A DNA stretch of 64,000 nucleotides, taken from assembly GCF_030409685.1 (NCBI RefSeq), contig NZ_JAUFQJ010000006.1, forward strand, positions 434,001 to 498,000, written 5' to 3'. Position 1 is the stretch's first letter; each line of letters opens with the position of its first letter. The notes under the pieces are model-generated. The model saw only the letters and a program-made list of their open reading frames with translations. It did no database searches and was not told the DNA's origin. Position numbers and translations under genes: made by a program. Positions 15,782 to 24,859 of this stretch are shown piece by piece. This stretch comes from Ferruginibacter paludis (GTDB taxonomy: Bacteria; Bacteroidota; Bacteroidia; Chitinophagales; Chitinophagaceae).

Positions 15782-17278
15782 TTACAAGGACGGATCATTG
15801 CTTATAAATGCAATTGCCTTCATCATATCGGTTTGTAAAATACGGTCAGCTTCGTTAAAGGTAACCTCCTTTCTAAAGGCATGCACAATTGCTTCTATCG
15901 CAGCTGAGCTTTTTAATGGCCGCCGGAATTCAAGCGCCTGTGCAGCAGTAAGCAATTCAATGGCCAGCACTTTTTCTACATTGTCAACCACCCTTTTACA
16001 TTTGGTAGCTGCATTGGCACCCATGCTCACATGGTCTTCCTGGTTGTTGCTGCTGCTTATAGAGTCCACGCTGGCAGGCGTACACAACTGTTTGTTCTCG
16101 CTTACGATGCCCGCGGCCGTATATTGAGGTATCATAAAACCAGAATGCAGGCCCGGCTGCTTTACCAGGAACATGGGTAATTTATGCTGACCGCTGATGA
16201 GCTGGTAAGTTCTTCTTTCCGAAATATTGGCTATCTCACTCATTGCAATGGCTAAAAAATCCAGCGCCAGTGCCAGCGGCTGCCCGTGAAAATTTCCGCC
16301 GCTCAATATTAAATCATCATCCGGAAAAATATTGGGATTGTCAGTAACAGAATTGATTTCCTTTATAAAAATGCCGAGCACATAATCGAATGTATCTTTT
16401 GTTGCGCCATGCACTTGTGGTATACAGCGAAAAGAATATGGATCCTGCACCTGTTCTTTTTGTTGTGTTGCAATTTGGCTACCAGCAAGCAATCTGCGCA
16501 AAGCCGCAGCCGTTGACACCTGGCCGCTGTGGCTGCGAATGGAATGTATTTTTTCGTGCAATGGTTCCAGTGTGCAATCAAAAGCATCAAAAGATATAGC
16601 CGCAATAATATTGGCCCACTGCAATAACCGGTCGCATTGTATCAGGTTGTGCATACCGTAGGCGCTCATAAACTGCGTACCATTAATCAACGCCAACCCT
16701 TCTTTACTTTGCAGGGGTATCGGCTTCCAGTCAAATTGCTGTAATGCTTCAGCAGCCAGCATTTTCTTGCCTTTGCAATACACTTCACCTAAACCAAGCA
16801 GTGCCAGGCTCAGGTGACTAAGTGGCGCCAGATCCCCCGAAGCCCCCAGCGACCCCTGTGTATAAATCACCGGTAACACATCATTGTTGTACATCTCTGT
16901 CAGCCTTTTCACAGTATCTATCTGTACGCCGGAATTGCCATAACTCAACGATTTTATTTTGAGCATGATCATAAACCTGACTATCGGTGCAGGCACTTCT
17001 TCGCCCAAACCGCATGCGTGTGATTTAATCAGGTTTACCTGCAACTCCTGTAATTGTGCATGGTCGATTTTTACATTTTGCAGATAGCCAAATCCGGTAT
17101 TGATACCATAAAATAATTCATTGCCCTCAGCCAGTTTTTTATCCAGGTATTCCCTGCAGGCTGTAATGCGCTTATGCGCATCAAACGTAATGGATACTTT
17201 TTGCTCAAAAGCCAGCAGGTTTTTCACCTGCTGAAAGCTAAGCGGGTTTTTGTCAAGTGGCAAATAATTATAACTCAT
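15782..17278 (-). CDS. hutH: Histidine ammonia-lyase (HAL/PAL family)
   Basis: The enzyme removes ammonia from L-histidine to give urocanate, using the self-made MIO electrophile formed by the ASG tripeptide. That tripeptide is visible as Ala146-Ser147-Gly148 in GSLGASGDLAPLSHL. Length (498 residues) is normal. Supporting segments are YGINTGFG (57-64), the SHACGLG region (86-92) typical of histidine-specific members, and QDPYSFRCIPQVHGA later in the chain. No hutU, hutI or hutG lies beside it, so a complete histidine degradation operon is not present here. A phenylalanine/tyrosine-specific lyase remains a less likely alternative. The start ATG is at 17278 and the gene is probably monocistronic. 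Confidence 0.88.
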   Translation of the reverse strand: MSYNYLPLDKNPLSFQQVKNLLAFEQKVSITFDAHKRITACREYLDKKLAEGNELFYGINTGFGYLQNVKIDHAQLQELQVNLIKSHACGLGEEVPAPIVRFMIMLKIKSLSYGNSGVQIDTVKRLTEMYNNDVLPVIYTQGSLGASGDLAPLSHLSLALLGLGEVYCKGKKMLAAEALQQFDWKPIPLQSKEGLALINGTQFMSAYGMHNLIQCDRLLQWANIIAAISFDAFDCTLEPLHEKIHSIRSHSGQVSTAAALRRLLAGSQIATQQKEQVQDPYSFRCIPQVHGATKDTFDYVLGIFIKEINSVTDNPNIFPDDDLILSGGNFHGQPLALALDFLAIAMSEIANISERRTYQLISGQHKLPMFLVKQPGLHSGFMIPQYTAAGIVSENKQLCTPASVDSISSSNNQEDHVSMGANAATKCKRVVDNVEKVLAIELLTAAQALEFRRPLKSSAAIEAIVHAFRKEVTFNEADRILQTDMMKAIAFISNDPSL

Positions 17279-17478
17279 GCGGGGCTTCTTTTTTGGATAT
17301 ATCCGTAAAATAAAACAGGCTTATCTTTTCAAAAGTAACAAAACTTATTAACTATAGATTTACCGGCATTAGCAATTGTCCTGGCATTGCAATCTGCATT
17401 TTTACGTACCGGAAAGACAAATACAACAAAGAATCATCCGCTGTATTATTAATTATCAAAACTGACCTTCGGCAATGT

Positions 17479-18207
17479 CTAATCGTTGCGGTTACAAAGT
17501 GCCCTTATAACAACACTCGCAGCCAGGCAACCAAACAATGCCGGCATATAACTGACGGTACCAATAATGGATTTTTTGGGAAACGCCTTTTCAGTAACAA
17601 CAATTTTTCCAGCATCAATTTCCTCCGGTGAAAACACCACAGTTACACCTTTGGTTATTCCTTCTTTGTGCAAATATTTTCTAACGTAGCGGGCTAGTTT
17701 GCATTTATAGCTGTCGGCAATATCCGCCACCTGTATCTGCGAAGGATCCATTTTACCGCCCGCTCCCAGTGAACTTACCACCGGAATGTTCCTGTCAACG
17801 CAGGTTTTAATCAGCCACACTTTAGGGGTCAACGTATCGATGCAATCTACTACATAATCATACGTGCCAGCTTCAATAATCTCCACCGTTCTTTCTTCCT
17901 TTATAAATTCAGCAACCACTGTTAATTCAATCTCCGGGTTGATGTCTCTTAGCCTTGCGGCCATTACTTTGGCCTTTAATTGTGTTGCTGTACTGTGCAG
18001 GGCCGCAATCTGCCGGTTGCCGTTGCTCAGATCAACCGTATCGCCATCCACGATGGTCATCCTTCCAACGCCGCTCCTGGCAATCATTTCAGCGCAAATA
18101 CCTCCTACGCCACCTAGTCCTACTACCAGCACATTTTTATGCATCAGTTGTTGCGTAGTATCATCACCCAGCAGCAACTGTGTGCGGCTCATCCAATATG
18201 GTATCAT
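17479..18207 (-). CDS. tcdA: tRNA threonylcarbamoyladenosine dehydratase TcdA
   Basis: TcdA (CsdL/YgdL, an E1-like enzyme of the ThiF/MoeB superfamily) uses ATP to cyclise the threonylcarbamoyl group of t6A at position 37 of ANN-decoding tRNAs, giving ct6A. The N-terminus has the nucleotide-binding GLGGVGG motif (residues 30-36) followed by the acidic DGD that ends the second strand. VVDCIDTLTPKVWLI and a Cys-containing CKLARY segment fit the family. The protein is 242 residues from the ATG at 18207, although starting at MSRTQLLLG (five residues in) would also give a family-like N-terminus. It is transcribed leftwards, away from the TlpA-type gene. Confidence 0.88.
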   Translation of the reverse strand: MIPYWMSRTQLLLGDDTTQQLMHKNVLVVGLGGVGGICAEMIARSGVGRMTIVDGDTVDLSNGNRQIAALHSTATQLKAKVMAARLRDINPEIELTVVAEFIKEERTVEIIEAGTYDYVVDCIDTLTPKVWLIKTCVDRNIPVVSSLGAGGKMDPSQIQVADIADSYKCKLARYVRKYLHKEGITKGVTVVFSPEEIDAGKIVVTEKAFPKKSIIGTVSYMPALFGCLAASVVIRALCNRND

Positions 18208-18239
18208 CTGTTTATTAATTTTTGGTTTGCAATATTACC

Positions 18240-18300
18240 ATTATTGTCCGGGCTACGAAGCTTTGTGGCAAATCGTTGTGTCACTCGCTTGTACTTTTTC
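18240..18300. repeat. Copy A of a dispersed intergenic repeat
   Basis: The stretch 18240-18269 (starting ATTATTG, containing CCGGGC and ending GAAGCTTTGTGG) matches 46098-46127 at 26 of 29 aligned positions with one single-base gap. Weaker similarity continues for another 25 bases. It lies between the divergent tcdA and TlpA-type genes. Confidence 0.55.
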
Positions 18301-18449
18301 GGCTTGGGGATGCCGGTCTTAAATGCGAACGCATTTTAACTTTATTGATTGGAAATACTGACAAGGAGTTTCCCATTATACTATACATTTGATTTTAGCT
18401 TAATACTAACATAACACCCGAATTACCGGAACTATATAAACTGAAAGTA

Positions 18450-19643
18450 ATGAGATTAAAACTATTCTTTTGTATCCTCTTCCTTTTTAATTGCGATAAT
18501 TTATCAGCTCAAAATGCAAAAGATATTTTGCAGCAGACATATAACAAATGCCAAACCATTCAAAATGGCTACTATGAAATGACAAGGTATTTTAAATTTA
18601 TGGATGCAAAGGATACAACAAAAAGCACTTCGAAGTGCTTTTTTAAAAAGCTCAAAGATGATGACTTTGATCTTGCTGCTTTTCGTTACGAAGATGGAGG
18701 TATTTCACTTTACACAGGTGACGATCTTATAATAGTTCAGCCCTGGGACAGCACTGCAACAATTGTATCAAAAGCGTTATGGGCTAAAAAAATTCAATCG
18801 CAAAGCCGCAGCTACAAATTCTATTCACCATTCACAAATCAGAAATACCCCACTGTTCTGCATGATACTGATCTTATGGATAAAAGATACATCTGCAAAC
18901 TAATAGGAGAAGAAAATTTAGATAATGAAAGTTGCTTTCATATTCAGGTAAATGATACTCACAAAGATGAGACTTCCGAAAAGATGAAAACCATCCTGCT
19001 AGAATACCATTATTGGATTAAGAAATCTGACTTTATTCCCATCCAATATTCCATAGCGTACGATAACGTAATGGATAATGATACCATGCATCAATATGAA
19101 CGGAATACTTTGAATAAATATGAAATAAACAACTTGAAGGATGACAATATCTGGACGGTGAAATCACTTCCGGCTTTCTATACATTAAAAGATTACACTC
19201 CTTCCAAAAACCCTGTTCCTTTGACCAGGGGTGCAATCGCTCCGGAATGGAAATTACTTTCATTAAAAGACGAAAAAACAAATCTAAACGATTTTAAAGG
19301 ACAGCTTGTACTAATTGATTTTTTTACCAAATCTTGTTACCCCTGTATACTGGCGCTACCAGGATTACAAACCCTTCATAAAAAATACGAAAAGAAAGGA
19401 CTAAAAGTTATTGGTATTGATATCTATGACAAAAAAGAAGATGGCATAGCCGGCTTTCTAACAAAACGTGGCGTAACCTACACGGTTTTGTTAGGAGGAA
19501 AAGTCGTATCGGAAGATTACCACGTCGCGGGTATACCCACCATGTATTTGATTGACAAGAATGGAAGCATAATTTTCTCCCAGGTTGGGTATGTGCAAGG
19601 TCAGGACAAAGAACTTGAAAAAGTAATACAGCAAAATCTCTAA
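18450..19643 (+). CDS. Exported TlpA-type thioredoxin-like protein
   Basis: A 397-residue periplasmic or surface protein. The signal peptide covers residues 1-20 (ending LSAQ). Residues 25-245 form a beta-rich extension with no recognised family, resembling the lipoprotein-localisation-type folds often fused upstream of TlpA in Bacteroidota. From about 270 a thioredoxin/AhpC-TSA fold begins (LNDFKGQLVLIDFF), with active-site motif CYPC in KSCYPCI, and the cis-proline region GIPTMYL near the C-terminus. It probably reduces disulfides in exported proteins, though the Tyr-Pro pair between the cysteines tunes the potential differently from the usual WCGPC or WCxPC. It starts about 240 bases from tcdA, divergently, and a TACATTTG box at 18385-18392 is a possible -7 element. 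Confidence 0.85.
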   Translation: MRLKLFFCILFLFNCDNLSAQNAKDILQQTYNKCQTIQNGYYEMTRYFKFMDAKDTTKSTSKCFFKKLKDDDFDLAAFRYEDGGISLYTGDDLIIVQPWDSTATIVSKALWAKKIQSQSRSYKFYSPFTNQKYPTVLHDTDLMDKRYICKLIGEENLDNESCFHIQVNDTHKDETSEKMKTILLEYHYWIKKSDFIPIQYSIAYDNVMDNDTMHQYERNTLNKYEINNLKDDNIWTVKSLPAFYTLKDYTPSKNPVPLTRGAIAPEWKLLSLKDEKTNLNDFKGQLVLIDFFTKSCYPCILALPGLQTLHKKYEKKGLKVIGIDIYDKKEDGIAGFLTKRGVTYTVLLGGKVVSEDYHVAGIPTMYLIDKNGSIIFSQVGYVQGQDKELEKVIQQNL

Positions 19644-19712
19644 GGCGGCTAGTTCTTTTATCACAATGAATACTCCACTGATTTGCTACATTTGAAAATA
19701 AAACAACCTCCC

Positions 19713-20720
19713 ATGTCTTTCAAAACAAAAATATTTTTTTACGCCATGGCATTGCTGAACGGCTTTACTAACGCGAACGCTCAAACGATTCAATTATTGA
19801 ACAGCGGTACAGCAGCCTCCATTCGTGGACTAAGCGTAGTGTCCGACAAAGTTGTTTGGATCAGCGGTAGCAGTGGTACAGTCGGCAAATCAACAGATGG
19901 TGGTACAACCTGGAAAATGATGCAGGTAAAAGGTTTTGAGACAGCCGACTTCAGGGATATTGAAGCGTTTGATATGAAGACAGCCGTGATTATGGCCATT
20001 GCTGAGCCTGCCTACATTTTACGCACTTCGGATGGTGGCGAGAGTTGGCAAACGGTATATGAAAATAAAACAAAAGGCATGTTTTTAGATGCCATGGAAT
20101 TCTGGAATGAACAAAGCGGTATCGTAATTGGCGACCCCATTGACAATAAAGTTTTTATTGCCCGCACTTTTGACGGCGGAAAAAAATGGCAGGAATTGCC
20201 GCCACAAAATTACCCCGTGACGGATAGTGGTGAAGCATTTTTTGCCAGTAGCGGTACCAATGTAAGAAAGCTAAGTAAACAGGAAGCCGTGTTTATTTCA
20301 GGCGGTACAAAAAGCAGACTGTTCATCAGGGATAATAAAATTGACCTGCCTATCATGCAGGGTAAAACAAGCACCGGCGCCAATTCCATCGCCATAAAAA
20401 ATAACCACACGTTTATAATTGTAGGCGGCGATTTTATGGCCAAAGAAGATACTACACAAAATTGCTGCATTACAACTGATGGTGGTAAAACATTTACTTC
20501 CCCAGCAACACCGCCACATGGTTACCGAAGCTGTGTAGAATACATTGATAAAAATACCTGGCTTAGTTGCGGGCTGACAGGCGTTGATGTCAGTAATGAT
20601 GAAGGCAACAACTGGCAATTGATCAGCAAAGAAAGCTTTCATGTATGCCGTAAAGCAAAGAAAGGAAATGCCATATTTTTTGCTGGCAGCGGAGGTCGTA
20701 TTGGCAAGTTGTCGAACTAA
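19713..20720 (+). CDS. Exported YCF48/BNR-type beta-propeller protein
   Basis: A 335-residue exported protein with a signal peptide (1-24, ending NANAQ) starting at the ATG at 19713; a TTG 30 bases upstream is less likely. The body contains BNR/sialidase-like Asp-box repeats: STDGGTTW, TSDGGESW, TFDGGKKW, TTDGGKTF and SNDEGNNW at regular spacing, as in YCF48-like and Vps10-like propellers. No catalytic residues of sialidases are apparent, so I call it a structural or assembly-type propeller, of the kind annotated as oxidoreductase or photosystem II stability factor by homology. It follows the TlpA-type gene by about 70 bases on the same strand. Confidence 0.8.
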   Translation: MSFKTKIFFYAMALLNGFTNANAQTIQLLNSGTAASIRGLSVVSDKVVWISGSSGTVGKSTDGGTTWKMMQVKGFETADFRDIEAFDMKTAVIMAIAEPAYILRTSDGGESWQTVYENKTKGMFLDAMEFWNEQSGIVIGDPIDNKVFIARTFDGGKKWQELPPQNYPVTDSGEAFFASSGTNVRKLSKQEAVFISGGTKSRLFIRDNKIDLPIMQGKTSTGANSIAIKNNHTFIIVGGDFMAKEDTTQNCCITTDGGKTFTSPATPPHGYRSCVEYIDKNTWLSCGLTGVDVSNDEGNNWQLISKESFHVCRKAKKGNAIFFAGSGGRIGKLSN

Positions 20721-20830
20721 ATTCAACTAATAGGTCACCATTTTATTTAACGTAAAAATGGCCCCGGGCCGGACTGTTTTGTAAACAAAAAATGTCTTTA
20801 ACTTTACTATGGAATTTATTTTTTCTTTCT

Positions 20831-21013
20831 TCACTTCATCCAGGAAACCATAAAAATTTCCGGTATTGAAAAACACAATAGTATTATACCACCAGATATC
20901 CAGTCTTCTGCCATACCAAGTCTAAAGCGAATATGACCGTGTGAACCTGATACATAAAAGGCAAAAACAATAATACCCACGCACATTGATGCCAGTGAAG
21001 AAAACATTTTCAT
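20831..21013 (-). CDS. Possible small two-helix membrane protein
   Basis: A 60-residue frame beginning MKMFSSLASMCVGIIVFAFY with two hydrophobic stretches, separated by a segment with Arg and Asp. Start and composition are plausible for a small membrane protein, but no family is recognised and a chance frame cannot be excluded. It lies alone in a 415-base gap. Confidence 0.35.
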   Translation of the reverse strand: MKMFSSLASMCVGIIVFAFYVSGSHGHIRFRLGMAEDWISGGIILLCFSIPEIFMVSWMK

Positions 21014-21090
21014 TGGAAAGATATGTTACTAGTGTATTCTAATCCTAAAAACACAACAATGCCTGACAGAATTGAGAACTTTCCTACACA

Positions 21091-21120
21091 AAAAAAGCCG
21101 CTCCAATGGAACGGCTTTTT
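21091..21120. terminator. Bidirectional Rho-independent terminator
   Basis: Arms AAAAGCCG and CGGCTTTT around CTCCAATGGAA, with A and T tracts on both sides, in the converging region after the YCF48-like gene and immediately after the FKBP gene (15 bases beyond its stop). Confidence 0.85.
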
Positions 21121-21135
21121 GTAATACAAGATTAG

Positions 21136-22167
21136 TTATTTGTTAGCGGGCGCCGGCTGTTGCTGGCTCCTCATTTTTTGCTGCATTTGTTGCATTTGCA
21201 TTTGCTGTTCCATAGCTTTCTGCTGTTGTGCCATTTCCTCGGCCTGTGCCTGCTTCTGGCTGGTAACGTCAACCACTTCCACATCAAAAACTAAGTTCTC
21301 ATTGGGTGCAATTTGCGGAGCTCTGCCCTGTTCACCATAACCTAGTGACGAAGGAATATAAAAACGGGCTTTTGTCCCTTTTGAAAGCATCTTTAAACCT
21401 TCAACCCAACCAGGGATAACCCTTGGAGCTGACATCAAAACCGACAATAGTTCTGTATGGTGAAACTGGGAATCAACATTGCTGTCGAATGGTTTACCTT
21501 CCAGGCTTTTACCAGTATACTTCATTTTAACACCAACTGAATCTGTTACATTTTCGCCGGTACCTTCCTGCAAAATTTCTACATAAACACCTTTGGGTGA
21601 TTTTTGTGCCTTAATATTTTTGGAAGCCAGGTAATCTGCCAATGTTTTGTCATCTTTTTTTAACTGTACCAGTGCATTTAATGAATCCTTAGTTCTGGCC
21701 ATTTCCATTTGCAATTTATTAGCACTATCCGCTGCTTCCTTAGTAGTATAAATACTTACAATTTTATAGTAAGCGATGAGGCTACCACCTTTTTTAATAA
21801 ACGGAGGAAAATTTTGACCGCCTGACATCAAACTGTCTACAGATTGTTTTACAATAACACTATCCCCTTTTTTCAGCTGGTTAAATATTTTGTAATAACT
21901 ACCCGGCATACTTGCAGAATCCATTATTTGAATTGGATTGGCAGTTTTTCTGGAATCCATCAGGACAGTATCTTTTGAAGCACCGGCATCTTTATATGTT
22001 TGCACATATTGAATTTCAAAAAAGTTTCCGTTTTGTAATTTGTTGCCGGTACCCTCAGAGACGATTTTGTACTCCATCCCTTTTTCGCCTTTTTTAAAAG
22101 ACCCGCCTCCGTTACAACCGGCCAGCAGTGCAGATGATACTGCCAGTAGATAAAAAAATTGCTTCAT
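21136..22167 (-). CDS. FKBP-type peptidyl-prolyl isomerase lipoprotein
   Basis: An envelope lipoprotein of 343 residues. The signal ends LLAGC with the acylated Cys at about 18. Residues about 30-140 resemble a degenerate FKBP-like domain. A second domain at about 185-310 is a full FKBP fold (VKMKYTGKSLEGKPFDSN, VIPGWVEGLKMLSKGTKARFYIPSSLGYG split in two blocks here, and NLVFDVEVVDV). The tail after 310 is Gln/Met-rich (repeats of QQMQM), possibly coiled. It should help fold exported proteins at the periplasmic side. It follows the DHH phosphoesterase gene on the same strand after 13 bases, so the pair is probably an operon. Confidence 0.88.
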   Translation of the reverse strand: MKQFFYLLAVSSALLAGCNGGGSFKKGEKGMEYKIVSEGTGNKLQNGNFFEIQYVQTYKDAGASKDTVLMDSRKTANPIQIMDSASMPGSYYKIFNQLKKGDSVIVKQSVDSLMSGGQNFPPFIKKGGSLIAYYKIVSIYTTKEAADSANKLQMEMARTKDSLNALVQLKKDDKTLADYLASKNIKAQKSPKGVYVEILQEGTGENVTDSVGVKMKYTGKSLEGKPFDSNVDSQFHHTELLSVLMSAPRVIPGWVEGLKMLSKGTKARFYIPSSLGYGEQGRAPQIAPNENLVFDVEVVDVTSQKQAQAEEMAQQQKAMEQQMQMQQMQQKMRSQQQPAPANK

Positions 22168-22180
22168 GTTTTTTTTGTGT

Positions 22181-23200
22181 TTAAAATTGATAATTGCTTA
22201 ATTGATCTTTATTTTCTTTCATGGCTGTAATAAATTTAGCCACTACTTCTTCCAGTGTTTCTTTATTTTGTCCGCCTGCTGCATTAAAGTGACCGCCGCC
22301 ATTAAAATATTTACGGGCAAAGGTATTTACGTCAAAGCCACCCTTGCTTCTGAAAGAACTTTTGCGTTCTTCGCCGCGATCGATGATGATAGCGGCTAAT
22401 TTAATTCCCTGTATACTCAGCGGATAGTTTACCAATCCTTCTGTATCGCCGGTCTTAATATTGTATTTAATTAAATCGGCCTGCGGGATAGCAATTAGCG
22501 CTGTATTGTATTCGTAAAAGATTTCCATCCGGTTCAGCAACACATTGCCTAAAAAACGGAAACGGGCTTCCAGGAAATTATCATATAAAGCCTCGTGTAT
22601 AGGGCCGTGATCTAAGCCTTTATCCTTCAGCGTGGCCACCATTCTATGTACATTGGCGGAGGTTGCGGGAAAACGAAATGAGCCCGTGTCTGTCATTACA
22701 CCGGCATACAGGCATTCTGATACCGCTGGACTGATTTTATTTTCATGCCCGCTGGCCATAATAAAATCGAACACCATTTCGCAGGTGCTGCTTTTGCTGG
22801 TATCACTTTCGCCATAAGCAAATTTATCCGCCTGCGGTTCCTGGTGGTGATCTATCAGAATTCTTTGCGCAGCCGCATTAGCCAATTTTTCCTCCATCCG
22901 CTTCGTGCGGTTTAAGGTATTAAAATCAAGACAGAATATCCAGTCTGCTGCATCAATTGCCCTGTCTGCTTCTTCTGTTTGTCTTTCGTAATCCAGCACC
23001 AGTTTTGTGCCGGGCATCCAGTTTAAAAAGCTGGCCCAGTTGGTAGGAGATATAACCGTAATAGCATGGCCAAACTGCAAAAGAAAATGATATAAGCCCA
23101 AAGAAGACCCCATAGCATCGCCATCCGGTTTCTGATGAGTAGTTATTACAACCTTTCGTGGCTGCAGTAATAAAGGAAATATTTGTTGGAGTGACTGCAT
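22181..23200 (-). CDS. nrnA: DHH/DHHA1 family phosphoesterase (NrnA-type oligoribonuclease)
   Basis: A cytoplasmic phosphoesterase that degrades short RNA oligonucleotides and, in characterised relatives, hydrolyses pAp. The chosen ATG at 23200 gives 339 residues; a TTG twelve bases upstream is weaker. Metal-binding motifs are clear: THQKPDGDAMGSS near 20-32, LDFNT near 92-96, and IDHHQEP near 115-121. The C-terminal DHHA1 domain ends with FNGGGHFNAAGGQ, the RNA-binding GGGHxxAAG motif. The FKBP lipoprotein gene lies 13 bases downstream. Specific activity (nanoRNase or pAp phosphatase) is inferred from family membership; a c-di-AMP-specific relative cannot be excluded from sequence alone. Confidence 0.85.
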   Translation of the reverse strand: MQSLQQIFPLLLQPRKVVITTHQKPDGDAMGSSLGLYHFLLQFGHAITVISPTNWASFLNWMPGTKLVLDYERQTEEADRAIDAADWIFCLDFNTLNRTKRMEEKLANAAAQRILIDHHQEPQADKFAYGESDTSKSSTCEMVFDFIMASGHENKISPAVSECLYAGVMTDTGSFRFPATSANVHRMVATLKDKGLDHGPIHEALYDNFLEARFRFLGNVLLNRMEIFYEYNTALIAIPQADLIKYNIKTGDTEGLVNYPLSIQGIKLAAIIIDRGEERKSSFRSKGGFDVNTFARKYFNGGGHFNAAGGQNKETLEEVVAKFITAMKENKDQLSNYQF

Positions 23201-23345
23201 AAAGCGGCGCAAAAGTAACTGAAAGTTTTTAGTTTTCCGTTTTCTGTTTTATGCGGATAAGCTGGTTTACCATTTTACTAACTTTTTTGGCCAGCAATAC
23301 TGGTTTATTTTAACATGAATTTTCTACTCTGACACAAAAACGTTT

Positions 23346-23353
23346 TATCTTTG
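23346..23353 (+). promoter_or_regulatory. -7 promoter box (TATCTTTG) upstream of ndk
   Basis: A perfect TAnnTTTG match of the Bacteroidota primary sigma factor, 17 bases before the ndk start codon, implying a very short leader. A matching TTG at the expected -33 distance is not obvious. Confidence 0.55.
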
Positions 23354-23370
23354 CGCCTCAAAAAGAAACT

Positions 23371-23787
23371 ATGGGTAACAGAACATTTACAATGATTAAA
23401 CCGGATGCAACCAGGAAGGGCCATACCGGGGCAATTTTAGCACAGATAAACGGCGCAGGCTTTAAGATTGTAGCATTAAAGATGCTCCATCTTTCTGCCC
23501 AAAAAGCTGGCGAATTTTATTCAGTACACAGGGAAAGACCTTTTTATGGAGAACTCGTGGAATTTATGAGCAGTGGCCCAATTGCTGCAGCCATATTGGA
23601 AAAAGACAATGCAGTAGAGGATTTCAGAAAACTGATCGGTGCAACCAATCCTGCCCAGGCGGATGAAGGAACCATCCGGAAATTGTATGCCGCTTCCATT
23701 GGCGAAAATGCGGTGCACGGAAGTGACAGCGATGCAAACGCCCTGGTAGAAGGAGACTTCTTTTTCAGTAAGCTGGAACAGTTTTAA
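23371..23787 (+). CDS. ndk: Nucleoside-diphosphate kinase
   Basis: The enzyme balances nucleoside triphosphate pools by passing phosphate through a histidine intermediate. The 138-residue length and sequence are canonical. The phosphorylated residue is His116 in NAVHGSDS, with KPDATRKG near 10-17 and the [17 protein letters not shown] block (54-70). It is a single gene with a promoter box right upstream and a strong terminator 75 bases downstream, shared with the converging TraB/GumN gene. Confidence 0.97.
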   Translation: MGNRTFTMIKPDATRKGHTGAILAQINGAGFKIVALKMLHLSAQKAGEFYSVHRERPFYGELVEFMSSGPIAAAILEKDNAVEDFRKLIGATNPAQADEGTIRKLYAASIGENAVHGSDSDANALVEGDFFFSKLEQF

Positions 23788-23863
23788 TTTTTTCCGGCAA
23801 TCAGCTTTGTGTAATTGTGTTAGTATTTTTCTGGCAATCTTATCTTCACAGGGTATATAAAAT

Positions 23864-23900
23864 AAATGCCTGCGTCTTTAAACGCAGGCATTTATTTATA
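23864..23900. terminator. Strong bidirectional terminator between ndk and TraB/GumN
   Basis: Perfect 11-base arms AAATGCCTGCG (23864-23874) and CGCAGGCATTT (23883-23893), with an eight-base loop and A/T-rich flanks on both sides, placed between two converging genes. Confidence 0.9.
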
Positions 23901-23954
23901 TCAAGTTTCTATTAATAATGCTGGTATCAACTATTACATTGGAATCTGCTGACA

Positions 23955-24845
23955 TTAACGGTTTTGCAGCGGTTGTACCGTGTAGCCTTTTTTGCGCAAT
24001 AAAGCGATCAGTCCTTTTTCGCCAACCAAATGCCCTGCTCCCACAGCTACAAAAACAGGATTTTTTTTCATAATATTCTTTAATTGAGCTACCCAGTTTT
24101 TATTGCGGTTGTTTAACAAAAGATCCTGGTGATTTTCCATACCCGATTCACTTTTTGAAAACAGGTTTTCCATTTCATTTAATTGCTGGTTTTTATAAAC
24201 CTGCATCATCGTGTCAAAAGACTTTTTATTCGATTCCATGCTGTCGATGGATTTTAATAATTCTTTTGCCTGCTCTTCGTATGGGATACTATCAAAAACA
24301 GCAGCCTGGAACTCCATTGTTTCCAATCCCCTGATTTCCTTTTTGTTGGTTTTAGCCAGTCTCACCAGTTCTTCCTCTACACCTGAAATTGTTTTACAGG
24401 GCATCATTTTAGGATACAGCAAAGCTTCCAGGAAGAAAGGTTTCATTCTTGCTACAAAAGACAAGGATGTTTTAAGCGAATCTAAAAAAAACTGCCTCAC
24501 TCTTTTATACTCTGCATCGCTGTACAATTGCTCCAGCGTTTTTCCATCTTTCATTGTCATCAGTGTAAAGCCACCGAGTATTGTAGCCGGATCGTCCATA
24601 TCCATTTCCATATACACTTTGTCAGCCCGTTTAACGGCGGTAGCTAACTGGTTGCTGAAATGGATATCATTTTTACACATCAGGTGAAAAGTACCAAAAA
24701 TATAAGATGGCTGCTGCAACCCGTTGCCACTCACCTGCCATAACAAACTGTTATCGTCTTTATTAATGAGTAGCTTAGGCAGCGCAGGCTGTGCATTGCA
24801 GGAATAAAATACACTTATCAGTAAAAGCGTTTGTATATATTTCAT
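23955..24845 (-). CDS. TraB/GumN family protein, exported
   Basis: A 296-residue protein with a signal sequence whose end, SVFYSC, could be a lipobox (Cys about 16). The family hallmarks are GTFHL near 51-55 (the GxxxH motif), several acidic residues in the helical middle, and a C-terminal VGAGHLVGEKGLIALLRKKGYTV in split form, where the second GxxH sits. TraB/GumN proteins are proposed metallopeptidase-like, and their biochemical activity is uncertain. It is transcribed towards ndk and separated from it by a strong terminator. It lies 14 bases after the UbiD-type gene on the same strand, so co-transcription is likely. Confidence 0.85.
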   Translation of the reverse strand: MKYIQTLLLISVFYSCNAQPALPKLLINKDDNSLLWQVSGNGLQQPSYIFGTFHLMCKNDIHFSNQLATAVKRADKVYMEMDMDDPATILGGFTLMTMKDGKTLEQLYSDAEYKRVRQFFLDSLKTSLSFVARMKPFFLEALLYPKMMPCKTISGVEEELVRLAKTNKKEIRGLETMEFQAAVFDSIPYEEQAKELLKSIDSMESNKKSFDTMMQVYKNQQLNEMENLFSKSESGMENHQDLLLNNRNKNWVAQLKNIMKKNPVFVAVGAGHLVGEKGLIALLRKKGYTVQPLQNR

Positions 24846-24859
24846 GCACTTCCAATTTA

